DNA from: Pedobacter cryoconitis
Lineage (GTDB): Bacteria > Bacteroidota > Bacteroidia > Sphingobacteriales > Sphingobacteriaceae
DNA: 64,000 nt
Direction of reading: 5' to 3'
Assembly (NCBI RefSeq): GCF_001590605.1
Contig: NZ_CP014504.1
Coordinates: 4,774,001 to 4,838,000 of the forward strand
Positions within the stretch are counted from its first letter, which is position 1. Every line of letters begins with the position of its first letter. Made by a program: the position numbers and the translations under genes. Positions 49,725-60,218 of the stretch are shown piece by piece. The notes under the pieces are model-generated. The model saw only the letters and a list, made by a program, of their open reading frames with translations, was not told the DNA's origin and ran no database searches.

Positions 49725-51833
49725 CTACCTGATTACGCTTCCACTCACATGGTTTTGTAAAGGCGACACAAAAGTAAGTTTTCCATCTGAATTTTCAGAC
49801 ATTAAAATCATTCCCTGAGATAAAATACCTTTAATTTCTCTCGGAGCAAGATTGATCAATAAGCTAACCTGCTGACCAACTACTTCTTCTGGAGTAAAAT
49901 ACTCCGCAATTCCTGAAACAACCGTACGCTCATCCAAACCTGTATCCAAAGTAAGCTTTAACAACTTCTTCGTCTTCTCTACCTTCTCAGCAGCGATTAT
50001 TGTCGCTACACGGATATCCATCGCACTAAACTGATCGAAATCTATATTCTCTTTAGCAGGAGCTACCACTACATTAGCCGCTATATTATCAACTTTACTC
50101 TGGTTTAACTTGTCAATCTGAGCCTGAACATCAGTATCTTCAACCTTTTCAAATAACAAAGCAGCTTCATTCAGCTGGTGACCTGGCTGCAATAAATCTA
50201 TCTTACCGGCATCTCCCCACAAATGAGCCTCGTGGTTTAACATTCCTCTTAACTTCTCTGCCGTGAATGGTAAAAATGGTTCTATTAAAATCTCCAGACC
50301 AGCAACAATCTGCAAACTGATATTTAAAATAGTTTTTACCCTGTCTTCATCAGTTTTAATAACCTTCCATGGCTCAGTCTCAGCCAGATATTTATTTCCT
50401 AAACGTGCTACATTCATCACCTCAGTTAACGCCTCTCTAAACCTGTAATTCTCTATAGAAGCGCTGATTTTTGAAGGATATAAAGCCAGTTCATCAATCA
50501 CCTGCTGATCTTGCTCATTTAACGTCATTAGCTCAGGCACCTTGCCTTCAAAATACTTATGCGTCAATACAACCACCCTATTGATGAAATTGCCTAATAC
50601 AGCAACTAACTCATTATTATTTCTAGCCTGAAAATCTTTCCAGGTAAAATCATTATCCTTGGTTTCAGGCGCAGTCGAAGTCAAAACATAACGCAATACA
50701 TCCTGTTTATCCTTAAACTCAACCAGGTACTCATTCAACCATACCGCCCAATTTTTAGACGTAGAAATCTTCTGCCCTTCTAAATTCAGGAATTCATTTG
50801 CAGGAACATTGTCAGCAAGAATATAATCCCCATGCGCCATTAACATCGCCGGGAAAATGATACAATGGAATACAATATTATCTTTTCCAATGAAATGTAC
50901 CAGCTTGGTCGTATCGTCCTTCCAGTAATCTTCCCATTTCCCCTCTACTACATTATCCTTTTTCAGGTAATATTCATCAGCCTTAGGATTTTTACCTTCC
51001 GCACCAGCATAACGGAACAATTCCTTTGTCGCTGAGATATAACCAATCGGAGCATCAAACCAAACATATAAAACTTTGCCTTCAGCATCTTTTACCGGAA
51101 CCTTAACGCCCCAGTCCAGATCCCTGGTCATCGCTCTTGGCTGTAAACCTGCGTTTAACCAGCTTTGACACTGACCAGCAACATTTGGCTTCCACTCTTT
51201 GTGGCTTTCAATATAAGTTCTTAATTGCTCTTCGTATTTCTCTAATGGTAAGAACCAGTTTTTTGTCTTTCTGCGGACCGGGGGCTCGCCAGATAAAGTT
51301 GACTTCGGATTAATCAGGTCAGTTGCATTCAGCGTACTTCCGCAATTCTCACACTGATCACCATAAGCATTTTCGTTTCCGCACTTCGGACAAGTTCCGG
51401 TGATATAACGATCAGCAAGGAAAGACTGTGCTTTCACATCATAATACTGCTCCGTTACTTCTTCCGTAAAAATGCCCTTATCGTAAAGGGTCTTAAAGAA
51501 ATCAGATGCAGTTTCATGATGCATTTCAGAAGAAGTACGGTGATAGATATCAAAAGATACACCGAACTCTTTAAAAGAATCCCCTATGATTTTATGATAT
51601 TTATCAACAACAACCTGTGGAGTAACACCTTCTTTTTTGGCCTTTAATGTAATAGGTACACCATTCTCATCAGAACCACAAATAAATTTAACATCTCTTT
51701 TATTTGAACGAAGGTAACGTACATAAGTATCAGCAGGCAAATAAACACCAGCTAAATGCCCAATGTGTACCGGACCATTCGTATAGGGTAAAGCCGCCGT
51801 AACGGTATATCTTTTTATCTTACTGTTATCCAA
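49725..51833 (-). CDS. metG: Methionyl-tRNA synthetase
   Basis: 702 residues. Class I HIGH motif in NGPVHIGHLAG (about 19), zinc knuckle CPKCGNENAYGDQCENCG (about 149-166), KMSKS-type KISTSKN (about 343) and a fused C-terminal EMAP-II-like tRNA-binding domain (about 595-700, FSAMDIRVATIIAAEKVE). Charges tRNA-Met. Host gene; marks the chromosomal side of the insertion. Confidence 0.96.
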   Translation of the reverse strand: MDNSKIKRYTVTAALPYTNGPVHIGHLAGVYLPADTYVRYLRSNKRDVKFICGSDENGVPITLKAKKEGVTPQVVVDKYHKIIGDSFKEFGVSFDIYHRTSSEMHHETASDFFKTLYDKGIFTEEVTEQYYDVKAQSFLADRYITGTCPKCGNENAYGDQCENCGSTLNATDLINPKSTLSGEPPVRRKTKNWFLPLEKYEEQLRTYIESHKEWKPNVAGQCQSWLNAGLQPRAMTRDLDWGVKVPVKDAEGKVLYVWFDAPIGYISATKELFRYAGAEGKNPKADEYYLKKDNVVEGKWEDYWKDDTTKLVHFIGKDNIVFHCIIFPAMLMAHGDYILADNVPANEFLNLEGQKISTSKNWAVWLNEYLVEFKDKQDVLRYVLTSTAPETKDNDFTWKDFQARNNNELVAVLGNFINRVVVLTHKYFEGKVPELMTLNEQDQQVIDELALYPSKISASIENYRFREALTEVMNVARLGNKYLAETEPWKVIKTDEDRVKTILNISLQIVAGLEILIEPFLPFTAEKLRGMLNHEAHLWGDAGKIDLLQPGHQLNEAALLFEKVEDTDVQAQIDKLNQSKVDNIAANVVVAPAKENIDFDQFSAMDIRVATIIAAEKVEKTKKLLKLTLDTGLDERTVVSGIAEYFTPEEVVGQQVSLLINLAPREIKGILSQGMILMSENSDGKLTFVSPLQNHVSGSVIR

Positions 51834-51911
51834 AACTATTTATATTATTTTATCAAAGATAAGATTTTTGACCCTGATTAAACAGCCCGGAAGTAAGATT
51901 TAATAAAACAG

Positions 51912-51945
51912 AAAAAGGGTGCCCAAAACATCAGGCACCCTTTTT
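51912..51945. terminator. Bidirectional terminator
   Basis: Perfect 12-bp stem AAAAAGGGTGCC and complement, 10-nt loop, between metG and the lipoprotein gene. Confidence 0.9.
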
Positions 51946-51964
51946 AAAGAATAAAATAGTGTTA

Positions 51965-52480
51965 CTATTTATCTACATACACTCTTACATAAGTAGGAAC
52001 AATTACCTGACCATTATCTAAAGTGATCATGAAGTAAAAGTTTCTAGCCAGAAAACTGGTTGCAGTACCAGATGTTGCAGCAGTTGGCATAGTCGTAACA
52101 GAAGTATTTGTTTTAACACGGTACTCTTCCAGAGTTGTATTAAATGTGATCGAAGTAGTTCCTGTACCAGCTATTGGTCCTGTAACATACAAACCTGTTG
52201 TAGCCTGCACACTTCCATAAGCTGTACCTGCTGCTACCTTTGTTATTTCCTTTATTGTTCTTCCTGAACTTGCAGGGATTTCAAGAACAATTTTAATAGC
52301 ACCACCGCCAGAAAACGAGGTACTAACTGCCGGAGCAGTGAAAATCCCGATTTTATTCGTTACAGTTACAGGAACGTCAGGAAAATTATTCTCCAATGAA
52401 ACGTTATCCTTCTTACAAGAAGTCATCGCCATTGTAATAATTACACCCAGGGATAATATTGATTTTATATATAATTTCAT
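51965..52480 (-). CDS. Lipoprotein of a SusCD locus
   Basis: 171 residues from ATG at 52480 (MKLYIKSILSLGVIITM), lipobox MTSC then KKDN. Beta-rich mature part, Thr/Ser-heavy. Directly downstream of a SusC-SusD pair, where surface glycan-, peptide- or substrate-binding lipoproteins normally sit. Substrate unknown. Confidence 0.72.
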   Translation of the reverse strand: MKLYIKSILSLGVIITMAMTSCKKDNVSLENNFPDVPVTVTNKIGIFTAPAVSTSFSGGGAIKIVLEIPASSGRTIKEITKVAAGTAYGSVQATTGLYVTGPIAGTGTTSITFNTTLEEYRVKTNTSVTTMPTAATSGTATSFLARNFYFMITLDNGQVIVPTYVRVYVDK

Positions 52481-52510
52481 AATATTCATTTATAATAGTT
52501 ACTTAATATC

Positions 52511-53962
52511 TTATAATCCCCACCAAACTTTCTGATCAGTCTTAGGACGAGGCTTAGGTTGATTCGGGTTACCATTTCCTTCAGTCGTAGTGTAAGGCAA
52601 ACGTTTAGGGATTACAGATGGATTATCACCACCAGTAACATTTAACGCTAAAGCTAACACAGGAAACCCTGTTCTTCTGTAATCGTTATAAGCCTCAAAA
52701 CCATTACCAACCCAAGATAGATACTTTTGAGTAATAATTTGTTTCAATTTATCCTGAGTAGTTCCTGTTAAGTTAACTACAGCTGGATTATTTGTGAAGT
52801 AAGTACTGATTTCTGCTGCAGTCATACCCGCTTTAGCCATAGAAGCAGTTATACCAGCCTGGTACAATACATTTGCATCACCAGCCGTTCCTAAAGTAAG
52901 TGCCGCTTCAGCCAGGTTAAATTTAGTCTGGAAAGCAGTTAAAAGCCTTGCAGGAGCTTCACCCGTTACACCTACAACATAAGTGTTATAAATAGAACGT
53001 GTAGCAAGAGTTGGAGCAGCACCACTCGCACCGTTTTCAAAAGCAGTAAATTTCCCCCCTGGTTTAGTATAAAATTTAGCAAGTCTCACTGTATCATTTA
53101 CTGATTTAGATAAAGTCAGTAAGCGTGAACTTAACATCTCATTATTCTTGAAACTTCCTGAGATATCCTGAACATACATTGGGTTCTGGTTATTTAATGA
53201 AGTTGAAAAAGGAACTGCAAAATCAAATTTTCCATCATCAATAACACCATCAGCGCTTGCCAATACAGCAGTCACTGTTGATGTTGCCAATGGTTTACTT
53301 ACATTCGAAACAGTAATTGCAAATTTCAGCAATAGTGAATTTGCTGCTCTTTTCCATTTAGACAGATCACCGCCATAAACAAGATCATCTGCACCCGGAA
53401 CTAAAACAGAAGATTTATTGAGGTCAGCAATACCAGCTTTTACAAGGTCGAAAAGACCAACAATTCCTAAAGCTGAATTTCCCTGGTAAATATCCTCTTG
53501 CTTATCATAACGTGGTTGAGGAAATTGTAAACCGAAACCCGCCTGAGAATAAGGAACATCACCCCACATATCAGTTGCCATAGACATAATATAAGCTAAC
53601 TCAATTTTTGCAATACCTGAATAAGCAGGATTAGCAGCCTCATTATTTTTAATGATGATTCTTAAGTTATTTACGATCCCGCTATAAATCTCAAAATCCC
53701 ATTGGTTATTAAATGAACCATCGTAATTGTAAGAATCATAAGTAAGACCGGAGTTTGCTACCCCTGCATTATATTGTACAAGAATAGAAGAAACCCTTCC
53801 AAGCTCATTGGCATTTGTAAACCCAAGACCGATCGTTGTATTCGGTAAAAGTACCTTTGCAGGAACTTCCGTTGGATCATTTGGGTTCTGATTTATATCT
53901 GTATATTTTTTGCAGGATGCAAGTGATAGTGTGCATAATGCAAATAGTATTGTCTTTTTCAT
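52511..53962 (-). CDS. SusD/RagB-family outer-membrane lipoprotein
   Basis: 483 residues from ATG at 53962 (MKKTILFALCTLSLASCKKY); lipobox LASC. N-terminal YTDINQNPNDPTEVP and the C-terminal YLSWVGNGFEAYNDYRRTGFP are hallmarks of the SusD-like_2 subgroup. TPR-type helices bind the nutrient at the cell surface as a lid on SusC. Stop-to-start distance from susC is 23 bases. Confidence 0.88.
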   Translation of the reverse strand: MKKTILFALCTLSLASCKKYTDINQNPNDPTEVPAKVLLPNTTIGLGFTNANELGRVSSILVQYNAGVANSGLTYDSYNYDGSFNNQWDFEIYSGIVNNLRIIIKNNEAANPAYSGIAKIELAYIMSMATDMWGDVPYSQAGFGLQFPQPRYDKQEDIYQGNSALGIVGLFDLVKAGIADLNKSSVLVPGADDLVYGGDLSKWKRAANSLLLKFAITVSNVSKPLATSTVTAVLASADGVIDDGKFDFAVPFSTSLNNQNPMYVQDISGSFKNNEMLSSRLLTLSKSVNDTVRLAKFYTKPGGKFTAFENGASGAAPTLATRSIYNTYVVGVTGEAPARLLTAFQTKFNLAEAALTLGTAGDANVLYQAGITASMAKAGMTAAEISTYFTNNPAVVNLTGTTQDKLKQIITQKYLSWVGNGFEAYNDYRRTGFPVLALALNVTGGDNPSVIPKRLPYTTTEGNGNPNQPKPRPKTDQKVWWGL

Positions 53963-53985
53963 ATTTATATCTTTTAATATTCCCA

Positions 53986-56900
53986 TTAGAAAGTAACTCT
54001 TAAACTAGCACCAAAATTCCTGGTGTTTGGAGCGCTTTGCAGTTCCAGACCACGAATATTTCCAGCTCCCTGAGTACTTAACTCTGGATCAACCGGGCTA
54101 TTTGGCGCGTAGTAATAAAGATTTCTTCCATAAACTGTTAAACGAATATTTTTAATAGCTTTTGTTTTTAAAACACTTCCAGCAAGGTCATAGCTTAAAG
54201 TAATTTCTCTGATTCTCAAAGTAGTTGCATCAAACACGTTGAATTCACCACCACCAATTCCACCAAAACCACCGTTCCAGTAAGTCTGACCAGGAATTTG
54301 AATATTATTCGGTCTGAAAGTACCATCACTGTTCTGGATAACACCTGGCAGGATATGTGGTTGCTCACGGTCAACAGCAGTAACCTCAAGAGAACCATTC
54401 TGTCTTAAAGTAGATGCTGTCCAGGAAACGATATCTCCTCCTTTTTTGAAATCAACTAATCCTGAGAAAGTGAAGTTTTTAAACCTTACAGTATTAGTCA
54501 TACCCGCAGTCCATTGTCTGTTTGGATTAGCAATGATCTGATTAGGATTTAATGAAGAATTATATAAACCAGTATTTGGATCTACGATTAACTCACCTGA
54601 TGGACTACGTTGATATTTACTACCCACAATCACACCAAAAGGCTGGCCTTCATAAACAGATGGGATAACTCCACCAAAAACTGAACCTGCAATCTGGAAT
54701 GAAGTAACACCCGGTGCTATGTAGATAACTTTACTATCATTTTTAGAGAAGTTAGCTGAAATATCCCATGATACATTTTTAGTTCTTACAGCACTTCCGT
54801 TCACCATTAATTCAACACCTCTGTTTCTCAACTGACCAATATTTGTAGTCTGGCTTGTATACCCTGAAGAAGCAGGTAATGCCACATCTACAATCTGGTT
54901 TTTACTTCCCTGAGAGTAGAAAGTTGCATCAAAAGTAAGTCTGTCTTTGAAAAAGCCAAAGTTTGCACCTACTTCATAAGAAGTAGTAAATTCAGGTTTC
55001 AAATCAGGAGCTGCAATTCCATTGCTTGCACCGAATCCGGCAATTGGACCAAAAGGGAAAGAAACACTAGCTGTATTATTTCCGAAGGTACCGTTCTGGT
55101 AAGTATCCTGAATCCTGTAAGGAGCTGCATCTCTACCCACTTTAGCAATGGAAGCACGAATTTTTCCTAAAGAAAAAACATCAGATTTAATATCAAATGC
55201 ATCACTGAAAACAAAACTCGATGAAACTGATGGATAGAAATATGTATTATTATTTGTAGGAAGTGTTGAAGATTGATCAATACGGCCAGTTGCCTCTAAA
55301 AACAAATAGTTGTTATAACCAAATGAAAGCTGAGTGTAATAGCCTAAAAGACGTCTCTTCGTATCATTTTCAGTAGTATTCGTAAAATTGGTTGAATTAC
55401 TCACATTCGTGAAACCAGGAATTGCAAGCCCTAATCCTGATGCGGATACATTCTGATAAATTCTCTGGTTAAAATTCTGACCCAATAATGCTGTAGCACT
55501 TAAACCGTCTGTGAAAAGATCTTTTTTCTTAGCCGTAACGATTAAATCTCCATTCAACTCATTTCTATAAAAGGTATCGTCCTGGATTGCACCGCCAGAA
55601 CCTGTTGCCTGAGTCGATCCAATTGTAATATAACGCTTTCTTCTATCAGTATAAGTATCCAGACCAATTCTGTAACTTACATTTAACCAATCCAATACAT
55701 CATATCCAACGTTAACATTTCCCAAAAACCTGGTCAGGTTACTTGTAAATGTGTTTTCGTGTGCAGCATAAAAAGGGTTATCTCTTCCTGGAACATACCA
55801 GTTATTGCTACCATCAGGTTTTTTATAGTTATTTTCATAATAATCAAGATCAGTACTTCTTGTTACGCCGTACAAACCGAAGATTGTACTTCCTGCTCCG
55901 TTACCCTGAGTAGTTGCACCGTTTTGTAAAGTATTGAAATAATTAATACTTCCAGCAATAGTCAGCTTATCTGATAAAGCCGACGATGCAGAAAAAGCAG
56001 CATTCGTTTTTTTGAATTCCGAAGACGGCAGGATCCCTGTTGTACTTGAATTTCCTATAGAGAATGAATAATAGTTTTTAGCATCTCCACTGTTTATCGA
56101 AAGATTATTATCCCAGGTATGACCTTGTGCAAAGAAATCATTGATGTTGTTAGCGAAATTTGTGTAAGGAATAACGTCACCTGGCTTATAAGTAACCCCG
56201 TTAACATAAGGTGATGTACCTGGTGCAACGATTAAGCCATTTGCCAAAGTTGGAACAGTTCCGAATTTTGGGCCTAAGGAGTTACCTGAAATTGCGTTAA
56301 ACAAACCACTCGCCCCTTGTCCATACTCATTTTGTAATTTAGGGAAACCATAAACATTTTGAACACCATAAGCGCTGTTTAATGCAATAGATAATTTTCC
56401 AATTCCGCCACTTCCTTTTTTAGTAGTGATGACTACTGCTCCATTGGAAGCTCTTGAGCCATATAATGCAGCAGCACCTGGTCCTTGTAAGATGTTGATC
56501 GATTCAATATTGTTTGGATCTAAATCTAAAGCCCTGTTTGCTGGTTGGTTACCATATAAGGTACTTACTGTTTGATCCAGGTCATTACTGATTGGAATAC
56601 CATCTACCACAAATAATGGTTGATTGCTTCCCGAAAAAGAAGACATACCACGTAAAACAATGTTTGTAGATGCACCTGCGCTACCGCTGGCTCCGGTAAT
56701 CTCAACACCTGCAACTTTTCCTTGCAAAGCATTCAAAATGTTTGCGTCACCTCTGTCAACAAGCTGATCATTTTTAATTGTTTGAGTAGCATACCCAAGA
56801 CTTCTCTTGCTTTTTACTACACCCATAGCCGTTACAACTACTTCTCCCAATTGCTTTGAATCAGCAGAAAGAGATACGTTAATAACATTTCCAGAGCCGA

Positions 56901-57153
56901 TAGCTCTCGTTTGAGGAATGTAACCTAAAGACAAAAATTCTAATTCTTTTGCGTTAGCAGGTACTTTGATGGAATATTTACCGTCTGCCGCAGCACTTGT
57001 TCCGGTGGTAGTTCCTTTGACCTTCACAGTTACGCCTGGCAATGGCAACCCATCTTCTTTGCCTGTAACTGTACCGGTAATTGTTCGTTGCTGAGCCATT
57101 GCAGGAATTGCAAAAAGCATAAGCATGAACAAACTTTGTAGAAGTTTTTTCAT
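53986..57153 (-). CDS. SusC/RagA-family TonB-dependent receptor
   Basis: 1055 residues. Signal peptide ends AMAQ. Carboxypeptidase-regulatory-like domain (about 24-105, TITGTVTGKEDGLPLPGVTV), plug domain with ILQGPGAAALYGSRASNGAV (about 222-241), and a large beta-barrel ending in Phe (RVTF). No STN domain, so no linked anti-sigma control is indicated. Imports an unknown polymer with the adjacent SusD. Confidence 0.93.
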   Translation of the reverse strand: MKKLLQSLFMLMLFAIPAMAQQRTITGTVTGKEDGLPLPGVTVKVKGTTTGTSAAADGKYSIKVPANAKELEFLSLGYIPQTRAIGSGNVINVSLSADSKQLGEVVVTAMGVVKSKRSLGYATQTIKNDQLVDRGDANILNALQGKVAGVEITGASGSAGASTNIVLRGMSSFSGSNQPLFVVDGIPISNDLDQTVSTLYGNQPANRALDLDPNNIESINILQGPGAAALYGSRASNGAVVITTKKGSGGIGKLSIALNSAYGVQNVYGFPKLQNEYGQGASGLFNAISGNSLGPKFGTVPTLANGLIVAPGTSPYVNGVTYKPGDVIPYTNFANNINDFFAQGHTWDNNLSINSGDAKNYYSFSIGNSSTTGILPSSEFKKTNAAFSASSALSDKLTIAGSINYFNTLQNGATTQGNGAGSTIFGLYGVTRSTDLDYYENNYKKPDGSNNWYVPGRDNPFYAAHENTFTSNLTRFLGNVNVGYDVLDWLNVSYRIGLDTYTDRRKRYITIGSTQATGSGGAIQDDTFYRNELNGDLIVTAKKKDLFTDGLSATALLGQNFNQRIYQNVSASGLGLAIPGFTNVSNSTNFTNTTENDTKRRLLGYYTQLSFGYNNYLFLEATGRIDQSSTLPTNNNTYFYPSVSSSFVFSDAFDIKSDVFSLGKIRASIAKVGRDAAPYRIQDTYQNGTFGNNTASVSFPFGPIAGFGASNGIAAPDLKPEFTTSYEVGANFGFFKDRLTFDATFYSQGSKNQIVDVALPASSGYTSQTTNIGQLRNRGVELMVNGSAVRTKNVSWDISANFSKNDSKVIYIAPGVTSFQIAGSVFGGVIPSVYEGQPFGVIVGSKYQRSPSGELIVDPNTGLYNSSLNPNQIIANPNRQWTAGMTNTVRFKNFTFSGLVDFKKGGDIVSWTASTLRQNGSLEVTAVDREQPHILPGVIQNSDGTFRPNNIQIPGQTYWNGGFGGIGGGEFNVFDATTLRIREITLSYDLAGSVLKTKAIKNIRLTVYGRNLYYYAPNSPVDPELSTQGAGNIRGLELQSAPNTRNFGASLRVTF

Positions 57154-57749
57154 AAATTCTTTGGTGTTTAGTTTAGTTAATTAATCCAATATAGCCGATT
57201 CACTTAGAGAAAAGCTCGGAAAACCACTCAAAAAGATCATTATGACAGTTTCATGACTAAAACGTTAAAATGCTGCACAATAAACCATTAGAAACTATAA
57301 ACACCTGAATAAAGAAACATTTTATAGTTAAAATAGCGCTATAATTAACTACTAAAATATTATAACCGTAAAAAAACTACAATAAATAATTAATTATCAC
57401 GTTTAACGCTTAATTTCTATAACAGTATACGGTTATCCAGAATTAGAAAGAAAATATTGCAACCAGATGATTTTTAGAAAAACGATTAATCAGCATAAAA
57501 ACAGATTTTGAACTTAAATTATCTAATTTAAAATAATGTGTTCATCATCCATAGCTTCAGAAGAATAATTATAACCCGAAAAGAAAACACACCTATAACT
57601 GTAAAGAAAAATTAGCATTAGAATGAGCTGATCTGGCGTCTGATTTTTAATGATAATGCCAGAAACAAAGCATCCGGAAAACTGTTTGCTTATATTACCA
57701 TAATTCAAGACTATTTTGCATTCTTTTGTAAGCGTTTAAACAATTACCT
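57154..57749. other. 596-base intergenic region
   Basis: AT-rich divergent promoter region between susC (minus) and the carboxypeptidase gene (plus). I see no credible gene; the 61-residue minus frame at 57523-57708 lacks family features. No clear operator was found. Confidence 0.6.
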
Positions 57750-58649
57750 ATGAATATTCAACCTCCGTATTTAAAAAGGGGGGACAAGATTGCTATTGTC
57801 TGTCCTGCATATAAATTAAAAAAATCTATTGCTCCTGCAATTGCGCTGTTAGAGACCTGGGGACTCCAGGTTATCCAGGGAAAAAGTATCCATGCGGACC
57901 ATTTTCAATTCGCAGGAGATGATGAGCTAAGGACAGCAGATTTTCAAAGGTTTCTGGATGACACAGCTATTAAAGCAATCCTTGCCGCAAGAGGTGGCTA
58001 TGGAGGTATCCGGATTATTGATCAATTAGATTTTACCGGATTCCATAAAAATCCAAAATGGATAGCTGGCTTTAGTGACACAACCGCTTTACTTTCTCAT
58101 ATCCAGGCGGTATTTCATACCCAAAGTATTCACGGACAGATGCCCGCCTCATTCGAAGCCGGAACGCTCTTATCTTTAGAAACACTGAGAAAAGCTTTGT
58201 TTGGGGAAGAACTTTGCTATACCTATACCAGTACAGCCACAAATCGTCCGGGTAAAGCAGAGGGGGTTTTAATTGGCGGGAACCTGTCAATGTTAGTTGC
58301 CATGCAAGGTTCAGTTTCGGAAATGGATTATGCTGACAAGCTCTTATTTCTGGAAGATGTCGGTGAGCATGAATACGCCATAGACAGAATGTTACGCATG
58401 TTGAAACGCGGCGGGAAATTAGCACGTTTAAAGGGGTTAATTATTGGAGCGTTTAATGAGATCGAACCACAGGAGATCCCTTTTGGACAGACGCCAGAAG
58501 AGCTGATCATGGATATCGTCCGGGAATACGATTATCCCGTCTGCTTTAACTTCCCTGTCGGGCACATTCCGGACAACCACGCATTGATTATTGGAAGTAC
58601 CGCTGTGATAAATGTAAATGACAATGAAGTAACCCTATCTTATCAATAA
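57750..58649 (+). CDS. LD-carboxypeptidase (S66 family)
   Basis: 299 residues. AARGGYGGIRIIDQLDF (about 74-90), catalytic Ser in WIAGFSDTTALL (about 112), Glu in LEDVGEHEYAIDRML (about 200) and His in FPVGHIPDNHALIIG (about 270) match muramoyltetrapeptide carboxypeptidase. It releases D-Ala from peptidoglycan tetrapeptides in the cytosol during recycling. Single-gene unit with its own terminator. Confidence 0.9.
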   Translation: MNIQPPYLKRGDKIAIVCPAYKLKKSIAPAIALLETWGLQVIQGKSIHADHFQFAGDDELRTADFQRFLDDTAIKAILAARGGYGGIRIIDQLDFTGFHKNPKWIAGFSDTTALLSHIQAVFHTQSIHGQMPASFEAGTLLSLETLRKALFGEELCYTYTSTATNRPGKAEGVLIGGNLSMLVAMQGSVSEMDYADKLLFLEDVGEHEYAIDRMLRMLKRGGKLARLKGLIIGAFNEIEPQEIPFGQTPEELIMDIVREYDYPVCFNFPVGHIPDNHALIIGSTAVINVNDNEVTLSYQ

Positions 58650-58671
58650 CGATCACTAAAAATTATCTTAC

Positions 58672-58708
58672 AAAAAAAGCGGCTATCAAATGATAACCGC
58701 TTTTTTTA
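58672..58708. terminator. Bidirectional terminator
   Basis: Stem AAAAAAAGCGG / CCGCTTTTTTT with inner TATC/GATA, between convergent genes 57750 and 58725. Confidence 0.9.
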
Positions 58709-58724
58709 ATAGGATAATTTTTGT

Positions 58725-60206
58725 TTAATTCTTTTTACCCCACCAAACTGGAACATTTAAAGCAATGGTACCAGGATAGTTCAAGTTAGTAACAGATTCA
58801 CTGTTAGGATAAAGCATTCTTCTTGGCCCTACAGCAGTACCCGCTGGCGCAGCTTTTGAAATGATCAGGAAATCAGGATAACCTGTTCTGCGATATTCAG
58901 ACCAAGCCTCAAAGCCCTGGAATCCACACAATGCATAATATTTCTGCGTGATAATCGCTTTAACTTTTGCCTCAGGCGAAGCTGCTGCGGTTAAAGCTAA
59001 TTGTCCGTCTCTTGCTGTAGTAATGTAAGTTGCAGCTATAGCAGCATCAGTAATTCCGGTCGCAACAAAACTTGCATTGATTCCTTTCGCAAATAAATCA
59101 TTAACATCACCAGTTGCCCATCCTCTTGCTACAGCTTCTGCCTGCAAGAAATAACTTTCCGAAGCAGAGATAAACTTAACAGGAGCAAGCGCTGATTGTG
59201 CATTGTTAGGACTTGCACCTACCAAAGCAGAAGGAGTCGACACAACAGATGTTGGAAATTGAGCAAAAGTCCCTTGCACTAAAGTTGTAACAGTAGTCGT
59301 TCCTGCAACAGGAACATAAAGCTGAAGAACCCTTGGATCATTATTTGCAACAAATTGATCCACAGCTGTTGCACTCGCAACAAGATTCTGTGGTTTACCT
59401 AAACCAACGATCTCACTATAAAGCGGGTTATCGTTACCACCAGTAGAACTATATTTAATTGACGCATCCTTAGTCAGGAAAACAGGGCTGGTTGCATATA
59501 ATGCAGCTATACCTGCGCTAGCTTTAGCAGGGTCAATGTTTGTTAACCTTAAATAAGCTTTAAGTTTTAAAGTATTAGCGAAAGCTTTCCACTGTGCCAT
59601 ATCACCCTGGAAAACCACATCCTGAGAACCCGGAGGTTTAACTGCATTCGCTACGCCAATCAAAGCAACTCCTTTATCTATGTAATTGAAAATGCTATCA
59701 TAAACAGCAGCCTGAGCAATATACTTAGGTGACAGATTAGTAGTTTGTAATGCATCTCCAACAGGAATATCGCCAAACGCATCAGTCGCAAGCTGGAAAG
59801 TATATGCTTTAGTTAAATAAGCGATACCTTTTGTCTGCTCAACGCCACCTACTTTACTATCAATAATTAGTTGCGCATTGATTAAAGCTTTGGTATAAAT
59901 ACGGTTCCATACCTGATCGAAAGCCGTATTTGGATCATTGTAACGCTCAATCGATCTATACTGGCTCGCACTAGGGCCTTGTGTCCAATATTGACCCCAG
60001 ATATTACCATAAACCTGGAAATAATTTCCGACTACTGTACCAACAGCAACCTGTGAAACAGGCAACAATAAGTTAGGATCTGCAGTACTTGGTTTATTAG
60101 GATCCTGGTTAACGTCTAAGAATTTTTTACAGCCTGATAAACCTACCACGCCAATAAAAACAAGAAGCAACAACTTCTTAGGATTAAATATATACTTTGC
60201 GCTCAT
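58725..60206 (-). CDS. SusD/RagB-family outer-membrane lipoprotein, second locus
   Basis: 493 residues. Signal peptide ends GLSGCKK (lipobox LSGC). FLDVNQDPNKPSTADPNLL near the N-terminus and FQGFEAWSEYRRTGYPDFL near the C-terminus mark the SusD-like_2 subgroup. Twelve bases after the susC stop. Substrate not predictable; no enzymes are in view. Confidence 0.88.
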   Translation of the reverse strand: MSAKYIFNPKKLLLLVFIGVVGLSGCKKFLDVNQDPNKPSTADPNLLLPVSQVAVGTVVGNYFQVYGNIWGQYWTQGPSASQYRSIERYNDPNTAFDQVWNRIYTKALINAQLIIDSKVGGVEQTKGIAYLTKAYTFQLATDAFGDIPVGDALQTTNLSPKYIAQAAVYDSIFNYIDKGVALIGVANAVKPPGSQDVVFQGDMAQWKAFANTLKLKAYLRLTNIDPAKASAGIAALYATSPVFLTKDASIKYSSTGGNDNPLYSEIVGLGKPQNLVASATAVDQFVANNDPRVLQLYVPVAGTTTVTTLVQGTFAQFPTSVVSTPSALVGASPNNAQSALAPVKFISASESYFLQAEAVARGWATGDVNDLFAKGINASFVATGITDAAIAATYITTARDGQLALTAAASPEAKVKAIITQKYYALCGFQGFEAWSEYRRTGYPDFLIISKAAPAGTAVGPRRMLYPNSESVTNLNYPGTIALNVPVWWGKKN

Positions 60207-60218
60207 AATGAGTAATTT

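Noticed and set aside
57523..57708. 61-residue minus-strand frame in the susC upstream region
   Set aside because: No leader, no family features, odd composition; treated as non-coding promoter DNA.
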